Source: Bedellia somnulentella (lineage: Eukaryota > Arthropoda > Insecta > Lepidoptera > Bedelliidae). From it: DNA of 64,000 nt. Each line of letters starts with the position of its first letter. The stretch's first letter is position 1. Below, piece after piece: positions 32,455-43,162 of this stretch. Both the position numbers and the translations under genes were made by a program. The stretch covers positions 5,394,001-5,458,000 of the forward strand of contig OY755179.1 in NCBI GenBank assembly GCA_963576735.1. The letters run 5' to 3'. The notes under the pieces are model-generated. The model was not told the DNA's origin. It did not search any database and saw nothing but the letters and a program-made list of their open reading frames with translations.

Positions 32455-33565
32455 TAATTTTCATCATTGTTTATATATTGAGATGAAGTGATTTATAGTA
32501 ATTGCATAAATAATGTGGTCTGTTGGCTAAATAAAGTTATTCACCTGAGGTACAATGTAACAAATCTTTTGCATGCGTGTTGATATTTTTTTATTATTTT
32601 CTAATAATCTACGATCAGCGCAAATATGCTTACTTGAAATGCGAAGAAAAATTTCTAGAACTGATAAATTTCATCACATTTATAAAGTGCGACAGTAATG
32701 CTGAAAAGCACTAAAATCGAAGTGCTATTCGGAAGGACTACTCTCACATCGCCTCCCGAATCTCGAAAATAATTTGGTTCTGGGAACATATTCACGATAA
32801 ATCGGTTCTAAGAAAATATTCAAAAATTAATATTTATATTCTATTATATAGAAATATATGGTATTTTAGTTGTGCGTCACTTTCTCAGAATCTGAGTTAC
32901 AAAAAATATATTCATAAAATGTTAATTCACTATTAATATACTTATAGATCGAAGAATATTACTAAAATTTTACGTGAATATTACGAATTTATTCATCTTC
33001 ATGAAATATTACGCGTCAGATAACCGGAAATTAAAACTGTCCGTTAAATAGACTTTAAATGTAAATAAAAATTTACTGTTGAATCGAGCTTGAGTTTTTT
33101 TCTAAAAAAAGGCATTATCAATATTTTAGATTGTTTTGTAAAACGAAAATGTGTAATTATGATTTTTTCAATTTCCGTTCGAAGATCGATTTAGATGTGA
33201 TATTTCCTGTAAATCATTTGTTCTTTCTACTTCTTTTAAAGTTGTCAAGGGTCTTCAAGCAGCATTGAAAATATTAGACTGCTTTTAGTGAAATATTCCA
33301 TGTCCCAAAAATGTTGATACTGTTGATTACAAATGAACTCCCAGTCTTTATTTTACCAATTTAGTTTTAAAGATTTATGAGATCAGTTTATGCTAAGGCT
33401 TGAATGAAGTATTTCAGTTTTATTTAGATTGAAATTTAAAACTTTAGTCTTCAAACCGTTGTCGTTAATTTAACCTGGAGACCTATCAGGAGCGCTCTTT
33501 TATCGTCACCATATCGGTAAGAATGACATGACGATATACGATAATAAGTAAGTGAGAAAGAAATG
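32455..33565. other. No feature recognised
   Basis: AT-rich; no supported gene or repeat. Confidence 0.45.
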
Positions 33566-33574
33566 GCTGTTTTA

Positions 33575-33886
33575 TCACTCACTCACTCACAGCCCATATA
33601 TGTGTCCACCAAGGGGCTCGAGCCTACCCTAAACAGGGCGATTTGGCCATAGTCCACCACGCTGGCCAATTGCGGGTTGGCAGACTAACGACTACTACCG
33701 TAATAGTAGCCGGGACGGCTTAACGTGCCCTCCGAAGCACGGAATCATCTTAATTTTCGGATAATCAGGTGATTCAAGCCTGCAATATCCTTCCAGACTG
33801 GGTTCAATCTTACAAATTAAATCTGTAAGGTTACCACCCCTCGGGAATCGAACCCGAGACCTCCGTACTTCAAACCAAGCGCTTAA
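33575..33886 (-). mobile_element. tRNA-derived lepidopteran SINE
   Basis: On the minus strand it has a tRNA-like head (AAGCGCTTGGTTTGAAG, GAGGTCTCGGGTTCGATTCC, a good B box) and a body with CCTGATTATCCG and CCGTGCTTCGGAGGGCACG. The repeat containing GTGCCCTCCGAAGCACGG is widespread in moths and butterflies as I recall. It is cut by the Helitron starting at 33887; the 5' end of the head is not found on the other side. Confidence 0.65.
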
Positions 33887-34780
33887 TCTATACTTATGAT
33901 AAATCTGTAGAGAGGTCAATTCTGTACATGGAATATATTTTCAAAATAACTATCAGCGGGTGATTAGGGATCGATACTGATGCCAAAAATGCAATCAGTA
34001 AAATTTTTGTCTGTCTGTCTGTCGGTTTGTATGTTCCTTATGGAAACAAAAACTACTCGACGGATTTTAACGAAATTTGGTACAATTATTTTTCATACTC
34101 CTGGGCAGGTTTTTGTATACTTTCCAGCAGAATAGTAAAGGGGAATTTTGGGAAATTTTGGGAAAACGGGAGAAGTTACTCCATTTTTTAAGCTTCCCTC
34201 GCGTGTGCAGCCTTAATGGTCAAAGTTACATAGAAATCACGAATGACGGAAATATTCTACATAAAATTATCTAAAAAATATTCCGCAACAATATATGTCT
34301 ATCTTTTATGGTTGACTCACAACAAAACGTGTAACTCCTGATAGCTTAGCAGTTCGGCGCATTCTGATTATATTTGTTTTCTCTTACGTTTATAATACTC
34401 TCAATCACCCTTATTTCAAAAGTTAACATTATTACCTACTCAATAAAAAAAGAATCATAGAAATCGGTATAGAAACACCAAAATTAATAGTCCCAACATA
34501 ATAATAGTCGCACGCGATCAAAACCAAATCCTTAGTAATTTACATATTACGTACTAGATGGCGCCAGTAGTCATCAATTAAAACCTCAAAATTAGCTTAA
34601 TTTCGGAGATATTGATCTGAACCGATCATAGTAATACTATACAAAGTAATACTATATTCAGACATGAGTGCTGTAAGTTGTAATAAAGGCGCTAATTTCA
34701 TAACGCTCGAGCAGTGATTGAAGAAACCTCCAATATTTTTAAAACTACGCTACCCGTGCGAAGCGGGGCCGATCAACTAG
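33887..34780 (+). mobile_element. Complete non-autonomous Helitron (894 bp)
   Basis: Begins TCTATACTTATGATAAATC and ends with the hairpin CCCGTGCGAAGCGGGG followed by CTAG at 34777-34780, inserted between A and T (33886 A, 34781 T). These are the Helitron hallmarks: TC start, CTAG-type end, 3' hairpin, A/T target and no target duplication. A GTCT microsatellite lies near 34008. No Rep/helicase is encoded. Confidence 0.88.
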
Positions 34781-35690
34781 TAATTAATAAGATGACAGTT
34801 TACGCTACTAAGTAAGTGCGTAAGTGAAGGCTGTTTTTTACCACGCGACATTTAGTTTAAAGGTCGAGTAACACCTTAATTTTTGTGTAGACAATAATAT
34901 TTCATTTCTGTTTTGATTAGTTGGTACGAAGTAGTTGTCCAGAGATCTGGGTGCCTGGGCGTGCTCGTGGTGGAGGGAATTGAAGAATTCGGTATGCATT
35001 TTTTTGTTTATATTAAATATTTTTATTCGATAGAAAACACGAAAATAAAAGATTGCTTTGAATATTTTTTATTTAAAATGAGTAATTGTATAGTTATGAT
35101 TGCTTAAAGTTTGTTCAACTTTTTCTTTTAATGATGTTTTCGTTCAGCAAAATCACGTAGCGACATGCAAATCAAGCAAAATGTTTACTAAAAATGTTAC
35201 TGATTTCAAAACATTTCACGAATTAGTGATCTCGAATAATATTATTACGATATTATATTAAATAAACCTATGATTTTTTTAAATTTTATTACTAAACTGC
35301 AAATACGAATGTCTTTTGAAATAACATTAAAGGTCAAACACTGTTACTGTTTTTTGATAAAATAAAGGTCATCATAGCTTTAATTGATTTAATTTCAATT
35401 ATTGGTGTATAAATCTAATATTTCGAAGTGGTTTTGTAATCAGCATCACTTTTATAAAACGTTGCATACCGAATTGCCATGATGAAAATATCCATTACAG
35501 CCATCGAACTACAAATACCATCTTAGTGTAAATAGTTTATTTGATATATAATTCTCTTACAAAAATGTTAACCCCAAATTGATATTACTCAAAGAATATT
35601 TACGGACATGGCTGACAAATTATATAAAAACTCTGAAGATGAGAAATGTATTTTGGGTTAAAAGTTTTTTCCTGTGAAACTTTATGACAC
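34781..35690. other. No feature recognised
   Basis: AT-rich; an open frame at 34913-35107 has no motif. Confidence 0.45.
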
Positions 35691-35694
35691 ATAT

Positions 35695-35760
35695 TCTCAC
35701 GGCTGTAAACCTTAAAAAAGAGTTGTCCTTTTTTTCAATGGGGAAAACATATTAAAATTT
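35695..35760 (-). repeat. SINE-A tail-end fragment
   Basis: ATTCTCACGGCTGTAAACC to CAATGGGGAAAACAT. It abuts a SINE-A copy in the opposite orientation. Confidence 0.55.
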
Positions 35761-35770
35761 ATATTAAGCT

Positions 35771-36007
35771 GTATAGTGTCGCCTTGGAGTAGCACTAGCC
35801 CATTTCTTCCTATGGTTGTTCTTAAAACGCGATTAACGGTATTTGGGGCTTTTAAAGGATTTTTGCGCGATGCGGTTGGAGCAAACCTATTTTTTCCTTC
35901 TTTTCCCCACTGAACCTGCCAAAAGTGGTTCAGAAATTTCTAATTCCGTAGCTCTAGCTACCCCTTCTAGGGATTTATAGCCGTGAGTATATGCATGCAT
36001 GTATTTA
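35771..36007 (+). mobile_element. SINE-A copy
   Basis: GCTGTATAGTGTCGCCTTGG to GCCGTGAGTATATGCATG with a CATG/TATG tail. Moderately diverged, full span. Confidence 0.8.
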
Positions 36008-36009
36008 TT

Positions 36010-36955
36010 AATTAATGTAGTATTAAGCCTTAAAACACTAAGTCACCTCTTACGGAAGAAATGGGTTAATGTTTTTCTGAACCGACAATTCACAGCTTAT
36101 CTTATCTTACCTTAAGCATAATTTATTTCATGGCTCTAAATTCAATCTCAATGTTATTTCTGTCGAGCAACTTTGATTGTTATTGAAGTTACAGAAATTT
36201 TCAGAAAGTCCAGTCCTTGATGATTTCATAAAAGTTATTTAACAACCTCCTGTAGCTCTGTCGTTATCGGGTAAAGTTATTTAAACGAAGAAAGTGTCAT
36301 TAAAAATATTATTGAATAACATACATATTTAGCATTGTTTTAGTCATGTTGTTAATTTTTTATTTATTTAATGTGGTGTACCAGTGCTCTTATTCAATTG
36401 TCAAAATAGTATTGTCAAGTTGTCTCTATAGAACAAACCAACCGTTGTTGGCTAAGAGTATTAGGCATTTTAGGGTAATTTTGGAAGTTAAACATATTTT
36501 ACATCTTAACTTCATTTTCCGTCTGAAAAATGTTTGATAGAACTCTGGCTTCATCTTTTTGAGATTTACAGCAGTGAGATTGGATAACACATCATTTTCA
36601 ATTAGCGATTAGACAGAGATTCCGTACTTTCGTCTGTACAAATACTGTGAAGAGTTGAAGGTAGAAAAGTGGAAATTAATGTCTGGCTGATGACAACTTT
36701 CCTTACTGAATATACGTTATTACCTCTAAAATGTACCTTTTTCTCAATGTATGTATTTAAGTTAAGGGAGAAAGAAAGAAAATTAAAGTTACAGTTCCTG
36801 TAGTCGCTTTATAAAACTCCTTCAGGACTATTCCCGTTAGCGTGGCCTGTTGCACATAAATATTTCATTTGACATGATATAGTATACGCTGTATATTCCG
36901 GAAGGAATTGAAGAGGAACTATTGCTGCAAACTTCTAATAACTTTTCATAATTTA
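36010..36955. other. No feature recognised
   Basis: Starts with a stretch resembling part of SINE-A (AAGTCACCTCTTACGGAAG near 36040-36095, a small fragment), then AT-rich DNA without a gene. Confidence 0.45.
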
Positions 36956-36957
36956 TA

Positions 36958-37131
36958 CATACATACATCTATACTCATGTTCATAAATTTCAAGAAAGGG
37001 TAGCCATAGTTTCAGAGCTAAAAACCGCATCGCCCAAAAACCACTTAAAAAAGCCCAGAACATTTAGTCACCTCTTTCGATACCCGTGAGTAGGAAGGGG
37101 TAGTGAAATTCTAAGTCGGCACTACACGGCA
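36958..37131 (-). mobile_element. SINE-A copy, internally deleted
   Basis: CATA tail, ATACTCATGTTCATAAATT, then a jump to AAAACCGCATCGCCC and on to GGCACTACACGGC. The middle ~75 bp is deleted. Confidence 0.75.
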
Positions 37132-37444
37132 ATTTTTCATAATTTCTTGCTCATAATATCCTCCATTTACGTCAATGATTATGGTATAATAATAAGCACG
37201 CCTTTTATGCATGAAGCAATTATAATTTCTTTTTGGCTCAAAGTAATTTTAAGGTAATTTTGGGAGTAGAACACGTTTTACCTCTTAACTTCATTATATG
37301 CCAAAATAAATTGTTGATAATCAAATTCTGTCTAATTTTTTTGCGATTTATAGCAGTGAAATAAGTATAGTAAGTCGTGCTTATCGTAGGTTTGAACAAA
37401 CATACTACCACAAGAATCTTGAGTCATACTCACATCTATTATAC

Positions 37445-37588
37445 TCACCCCCGATTTCTAAATTGAGTATTCAAGCTGAGAACAACATAAGTATCGTTCT
37501 GTTGCATTGAAATCTTAACAAATGAATGAGACAAAACGATACTTAAGTTGTTCTCAGCTGGAATACTCAATTCAGTAATCGGTCGTCA
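37445..37588. mobile_element. 144-bp hairpin MITE, copy 1
   Basis: Nearly the whole element is an inverted repeat: TCACCCCCGATTTCTAAATT at the left and the complement of TGACGACCGATTACTGAATT at the right, with AGCTGAGAACAAC.TAAGTATCG in both arms and a loop of about 35 nt. A second copy is at 56657-56800. Confidence 0.75.
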
Positions 37589-37589
37589 A

Positions 37590-38090
37590 TTTATCAGTCT
37601 GGATCCATTATTATCCATTTACCCATGCAGTTAACCTTATCGTGAGGAAGATATTATGACCGAGTTATGGGGAACCATTTAAAAACAAAGAATTCAAACT
37701 GTATTGAATTATTAGTATCATGAAATTTTAATGGTATTTTATTAAGTAGAAAGGGGGAGTGATATTCTAAGCTACACGGCACTCATTAATATTTAAGCAT
37801 ACCTTCATATAATTTAAGCTTTGCTGTTACAATGTATTTACATTATGTTTGCCTCCCAAATTCATTCTACACAGTAGTTGTAGGTTTTCATAAAGGAAAA
37901 TAGTTGTTTCTCTTAAAATAATATGTTATTTCTATATTAGGATGAAGGGTTGCTGCGGTTGGCAATCCGTTGAATAATGAATGATGTTCTGTAACTGATA
38001 GCTTTACTTGAGTGTCTATTCTTGTAGCGTTCATATTTTTAAATTGACTTTGACAAAATTATTTTGTTGTTAATGGTAATTAACATTTAA
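37590..38090. other. No feature recognised
   Basis: AT-rich. GGGGGAGTGATATTCTAAGC near 37753 is a scrap of SINE-A 5' sequence. Confidence 0.4.
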
Positions 38091-38172
38091 ATACAATCTT
38101 AATCTATGAGTTTTAAATATATATACAAAAGATAGAAATAATAATTAAACAATATAAAAAATATTTTCAAAA

Positions 38173-39139
38173 TCACTGCCGCTGGGGGGAAGGGTTCCCA
38201 AAAGGCTGGCTGCATTGCCCCTTTGTACTTTCACTAGTTTCAACAAGGCGCGTAGATATATCCTTGAATAATCTACGCGCATCTGGACCCCATGGGCCGA
38301 GGGTCTCTACAGCAAAAGGAACAAAAATATGACTTTCGTCAAGGAAGCCATACTTACGTTTCTTAAGACCCTCGGCTTCATGAGCCGCAGCTCCAGCCCG
38401 AGCCGCAGACCCTGACAAATGGGAAGGCGCCAGCGTATCAACACAAGTTGCTTCCCACACAAGCGTCTTCCCATTCCTCCAAGGTATCAATGACATCCCG
38501 TCAGGCCTCTTACCATCATCACGTAGCAAACCCGAAGGTTCTAAGATAGCTGGCACGTTGATGGTGGTAAGGGCCCGCCTGATGATGTCATTGAGGGCAG
38601 CATGCCGTGACAGACGTCCAGCGCTGCGACGACATGAAAGTCCATGGTGTCCTAGCTGTTCCACTAAAGCACCGCAGCGGCAGTGATGCTGTTCATTTAA
38701 TTTTGCGCCCAACCTTAGACCTATGGCAATAGAAAAAGTGCCCCTGTCTAGCAACGTTCCTAGATTGCTAGAAGGCAACGCTTTCAACCAATGTCCCAAT
38801 TCTGGCTCACAGCAGGCTAGGAGACGAGCTCGCTCCACCATGTCAAGAGCTGTATTGGTGAGATTTACTTGAACTTGAGGGCAGAGTGGCTCATTCCAAA
38901 GCCTCTGAGAGGACAGAGTGGTAGGGACATTTGTGTTTGGACCGACCATATCCAACCACGCACTTTTTGCCTCTGACAGACCTGCGATCTCTGTCACACC
39001 CACCACTTTGTTAGTGATGCGCAAGAAGAGATCACAGATTCCAAAACCAGATGACAAAAAGGCAGGCAAGGCTATACTTGAAAGGCTGTGGATGCCGATG
39101 CCACCATGACGAATGGGGAGAGTGGCCTGGATCCAGCAG
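38173..39139 (-). pseudogene. LINE C-terminus with CCHC finger and restriction-like endonuclease
   Basis: About 320 open codons ending at the stop 38175-38173. It starts in mid-protein (QATLPIRHGGIGIHSLSS). A zinc-knuckle CRCGALVEQLGHHGLSC (C-C-H-C) is followed by SRHAALNDIIRRAL, then RPDGMSLIPWRNGKTLVWEA, the RPD...E pattern of restriction-like endonucleases at the C-terminus of R2-type non-LTR elements, and VPFAVETLGPWG. The enzyme would cut the target before reverse transcription. The RT is absent, because the SINE-B at 39140 abuts the fragment. Sixty nucleotides of AT-rich 3' UTR follow. Clade within the R2-like group is not resolved. Confidence 0.7.
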
Positions 39140-39365
39140 GTTAGGGAAAACATCGTGAGGAATACCCACACGACAAAGTTGTACTTAGTCAAGTGGCAGT
39201 GTATTCGTACAAAAGGGCATTAATCCTGCCCCAAATCACGTGTGTACACTGTCCAAGCAAACGTGTGTACATTGAAGAACAGGTGACTATGTCATGTGAT
39301 GTTCAGAAGTATTAGTACCTTTGTCAACCCCTTCAGGGATATTCAGCTTGAACGTTTGAGTTGAG
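39140..39365 (+). mobile_element. SINE-B copy, 5'-truncated and diverged
   Basis: GTTAGGGAAAACATCGTGAG to CAACCCCTTCAGGGATATTC and AGCTTGAACGTTTGAG. Directly adjoins the restriction-like-endonuclease LINE fragment. Confidence 0.8.
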
Positions 39366-39460
39366 TTAGAGGCAGCTAACTACAGATGTTCTTTGCTTAC
39401 ATCTTAAAAAAAAGAAAAGAAAACATTATTATATATTAACATTAACATTATTATTATTAT

Positions 39461-39462
<2 letters not shown>

Positions 39463-39529
<67 letters not shown>

Positions 39530-39570
39530 ATTATATATATTAATTTATATATATATATATATATATATAG
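39463..39570. repeat. TA microsatellite
   Basis: A long TA run interrupted by ATAATTATATATATTAAT near 39530. Length is likely unstable. Confidence 0.9.
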
Positions 39571-39589
39571 GTATATTTTATATTATTAT

Positions 39590-39715
39590 TGCACATCAAA
39601 AAAGTAATCATATATTTATAAATACAAATTTAACAACAAAATGTACTGTTGGCGTTCTTATCACTGACTGTCTCTTTCAGACAACCTTTCTTGCATGTGT
39701 ACCGAGAAATGTCGA
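39590..39715 (-). repeat. LINE 3' UTR fragment
   Basis: TTGCACATCAAAAAAGTAAT and AGTGATAAGAACGCC (reverse strand) resemble the LINE 3' end at 55225-55395. Confidence 0.5.
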
Positions 39716-39859
39716 TTAAACAATAATTGGTAATGAGAAGGGTTACCAATTGTGAAGTTTAATATATAATTTACAAAGTCATATTAATTTTTGTTGGAGT
39801 AAATTTACCCGATTTTATAATTTTATCAAAACTAAATTTATTTAAAAATACACTTTCGG

Positions 39860-40103
39860 AATTTATTACGGTTGTTAACGGTGAGGGAAAACATCGTGAG
39901 GAAACCCACATGACTGAGTTGTACTTGGTCATGTGACAGTGTATTCGTACAAAACGGCGATAGGCCTGCCCCCTATCACGTGAGTACACTGTCCATGCAA
40001 AACGTGTGTACTCTGAACGCTAGGTGACGATGTCACGTGATGTTCAGAAGTATTAGTACCTCTGCCAACCCCTTCGGGGATATTCGGCGTGAACGTTTAT
40101 GTT
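39860..40103 (+). mobile_element. SINE-B, 5'-truncated, with target duplication
   Basis: TACACTTTCGG (39849-39859 and 40104-40114) brackets a copy running from ATTACGGTTGTTAACGG to GGCGTGAACGTTTATGTT. The duplication shows the truncation happened at insertion. Confidence 0.9.
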
Positions 40104-40135
40104 TACACTTTCGGTAGTCAAATAGGGAAAGTATC

Positions 40136-40277
40136 GTAAATAAAGGTTTTTGGAGATAGGTCTCTAACCGCATCGTCCAACAAACGCTTAAAAAGCCCCA
40201 ATACCCTAAGTTGCCTCTAAAGACACCTGCGGGTTGAATTGAAATAAATGAAATGGATGCTATACTAAGACACTACA
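40136..40277 (-). mobile_element. SINE-A copy, 3'-truncated
   Basis: TAAATAAAGGTTTTTGGAG to AAGACACTACACA with a small A-rich insertion. Lacks the tail half. Confidence 0.7.
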
Positions 40278-40633
40278 CATATATCAAATATATGTTGTAT
40301 AAGATATCCAACACATATATTACTCCAAATAAAAACAAATCTTCTATTGTTTTCGTTCTTAGCATGACTAGTTTTTGGAATAAGCCCGCAAATTATGTAG
40401 CGCAATCCATCACATAGCCAAAGATATTATAATCATTCCAAAGAATATAATACGTTATTCCTAATACGTTATCGTGGGTATACGTAGCTGGAGTATAATG
40501 AAATATCATTTACATGTAGGTCTATTGAAAGCTTTATTATGAAAAGTTATAGGACTTGAAATTGAAAAGAAAAGTTAAAAAAAAATGTTTTTTGTTATAA
40601 AATTTACTATATCACACTATATTAATACTATTT

Positions 40634-40855
40634 TACATACATACATATACTTACGGCTATAAATCACTAGAAGGGATAGCTAGAGTTAAATAATTAGATA
40701 TTCCTCAGCCACTTTTGTAAAGTTTAGTGGGATAAAGATGGTAAAATAAAGGTTGTTGGTAATGGGTCTCCAACCCCATCGCCCAAAAAACCCTTAAAAG
40801 CCCGTTAGGCGCCTCTTACATACACATACCGGAAAAACAGGAGACACTACACAGA
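40634..40855 (-). mobile_element. SINE-A copy
   Basis: CATACATACATATACTTACG through CCAACCCCATCGCCC to GACACTACACAGA; ~25 bp lost around the GCGCCTCTTACATAC region. Confidence 0.8.
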
Positions 40856-40989
40856 TTCTAAAACTTTTTTAATCTATTTTATTCGGAAAATATAAGTTTT
40901 TTTACAATTTTGATTTTATAATTAATTATCAACTAGATAGGTAGGCTTAGAGTAGTTAAGGGGATTTTGATACCTTTAAATATTCATTT

Positions 40990-41170
40990 GTAAGGGTGGC
41001 ATATAAAGCGACTAAGGGTATAGGATTTTTGAATGGTTGGTGAGTTAATGGATGGAAATCTATTTCCAAACATACTTTTTCATCACCATTCATCCTTTTT
41101 CACCATATTTCCGCCAAAATACTTCTAAAAGTGCCTGAAAGAATATCTAATTCGAAAGATTTTAGGATTT
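40990..41170 (+). repeat. Diverged SINE-A relic
   Basis: AAGCGACTAAGGGTATAGGA, TTTTCATCACCATTCATCC and CTTCTAAAAGTGCCTGAAAG follow SINE-A order at low identity. Confidence 0.5.
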
Positions 41171-41514
41171 TTAGGTATTAGTAAAAGTCTTAATGTTTTT
41201 TATAAAAAAAAATATGACTGGTTTAAATACTAAAATAATAGACATGATTACACCGCTATTAAACTAAATATGCAACCCCAATGTTTTCAATAAACAATAT
41301 AAAGCCTCTCAAAAACCTTAACAAAGTACGTGGCCGCCACTTCAGAACCGTTGAATGCCGACCGTCAGTGAAAAGAATGCTGATATTAAAATGTTTGTAA
41401 TGGCAGACCCTAAAACGTTTATGTCTTGCAAATTCCATAGTATGATCGCTTTATCCTATATGTCATTGTCATGAACTTATGTTCTTGTGTTGCTGTTTGG
41501 TATGTCAATACTTA

Positions 41515-41640
41515 CTGTGTAGTGTCGGCTTGGAATACCACTACCCCATTTCTTCACATGGGTTATCGTAAGAGGTGACTAAGGGTATCGGGGCTTGTTA
41601 TGTGATTTTCGGGCGATGCATTGGAGACCCGTCACCAAAA
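41515..41640 (+). mobile_element. SINE-A 5' half
   Basis: CTGTGTAGTGTCGGCTTGG to GATGCATTGGAGACCCGTCA. The element then degenerates into an A-rich stretch and the palindrome at 41693. Confidence 0.75.
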
Positions 41641-41692
41641 AAAAAATATTTTATAATATTTTCCCCTTTTTAATTCCAATTGAACTGAACAA

Positions 41693-41744
41693 TTTACTAA
41701 TTCTGAAGCTCTGGGGAAATCCCCAGAGCTTCAGAATTAGTAAA
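41693..41744. repeat. Perfect 52-nt palindrome (25-bp arms, 2-nt loop)
   Basis: TTTACTAATTCTGAAGCTCT through GGGGA, AA, TCCCC and back to AGAATTAGTAAA. The left arm corresponds to the CTAATTC..AGCTCTGG part of SINE-A, so the right arm is a fold-back copy of it. Confidence 0.9.
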
Positions 41745-41844
41745 CTACATAAATACATAAATACAGAACTACATAAATATGTGTAAGGTGTATGTTTGTT
41801 AATACTTATCTATGATGAAAATTTAAGTGGGTTTATTTAAACAT

Positions 41845-42211
41845 GCGACATGATTGTCCAGTGGGTAGAACACCCGCCCGAAAACAGAAGGGCGTGAGTT
41901 CCAATCCTGGGTCGGGCCTACACCAATTTGTCTTTTCTAAAGTCATATGTGTGGTTAATTTATCATGGTTGTTAACGGTGAGGGAAAACATCGTGAGGAA
42001 ACCCACATGGCTGAGTTGTACTTAGTCATGTGACAGTGTATTCGTACAAAACGGCGATAGGCCTGCCCCCTATCACGTGAGTACACTGTCTAAGCAAAAC
42101 GTGGGTACCTTCTCTGGACACTAGATGACGTTGCCATGTGAGTTCAGAAGTATTGGTACCTCTGCCAACCCCTTCGGGGATAAACGGCGTGAACGTTTAT
42201 GTTATGTTATG
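41845..42211 (+). mobile_element. SINE-B, full length, variant head, with target duplication
   Basis: Flanked by TTATTTAAACAT (41833-41844 and 42212-42223). The head is the CCCGCCCGAAAAC variant with A-box-like TGTCCAGTGGGTAG and B-box-like GTTCCAATCCTGG. The tail region has the diagnostic ACACTAGATGACGTTGCC. Confidence 0.9.
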
Positions 42212-42223
42212 TTATTTAAACAT

Positions 42224-43150
42224 TCGTGAAATTGGCGATATCAATTGTGTATGTTATAAGAGGCCTTACTGCAAACGTTTTAAAAATGGATCTACAAACT
42301 GTAACCCGCCATACGTAGGCAGCCAAGTCGAGCGTGAAGCAAACACTACCGTACCGTACTATCCTTTTCTGGCACTCGTTCGTTGCATTTTCATCCTCCT
42401 ATTTGATAACCTCTGGGTAAAACTAGAAGACATAAATTTTCATCATTCAGTAAACTATAATCACATACTGAAATCCAAAACTTCAAGTCTGTTAGTCATT
42501 TGGACTCATGGTTGTCAAAATAGAACTAGTACTTCCCATAAACATAGAGAACTGAGATTTGGAAATAATAAGGGTATAATGGCCACATAAAGAAAAAAAT
42601 ATAAAAACTATGATCTAATTAATATAATTATAATTTTTTTGACAACAAATAACTTACTTTTCTGGCATTAAATGCGCATACTTGCATGTAATTGTCCTTA
42701 TTTAATAAAAACATATAAATATATGTAACAAACTTGGATTTTGACTACACTTTGACTACAACCCAATTATGCTGCTCTTCAATTTACGAAGGTTAAACTA
42801 TGCTACGAAGTTTCCACGTAGCTTCCGTCTACGCAGAATACCGTCTACGAGATTACTTGTAGATTTCTCGGAGCCAGGAAGAAACATCCTGCCCTATTGT
42901 TCGTCGAGTAATTTATCCTACAATGTATATTCATTAACTAGTTTCAACCAGTTGTGCATTATAATGGAGCCTTGTTTCGCAAGGTACAGAGAGAGAAAAG
43001 ATATTTTACGCTCACTGAGTTAATGTTATGATGGATTAAGGTATTTTTATTTTTATTTTTATTCTTATGCTTTATTCTTTTATTAAGTTTTTTATATAAA
43101 GCAAAAATTTATTTATTGTATTAAATTTGAAATATTATACTTTTTTTAAA
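42224..43150. other. No feature recognised
   Basis: An open frame of ~120 codons beyond the SINE (to 42590) has no recognisable motif. CGTAGCTTCCGTCTACGCAG near 42820 resembles a stretch near 51540 but is too short to define a family. Confidence 0.4.
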
Positions 43151-43153
43151 TAC

Positions 43154-43162
43154 AGCAATTAG
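43154..43162. repeat. 9-bp target-site duplication (left) of Foldback-like element
   Basis: AGCAATTAG; exact partner at 45825-45833. Confidence 0.9.

Noticed and set aside
39463..39570. TA repeat as an origin or matrix-attachment site
   Set aside because: No evidence beyond base composition; treated as a microsatellite.
42138..42590. 150-codon open frame
   Set aside because: Its first third is SINE-B sequence and the rest has no recognisable domain.
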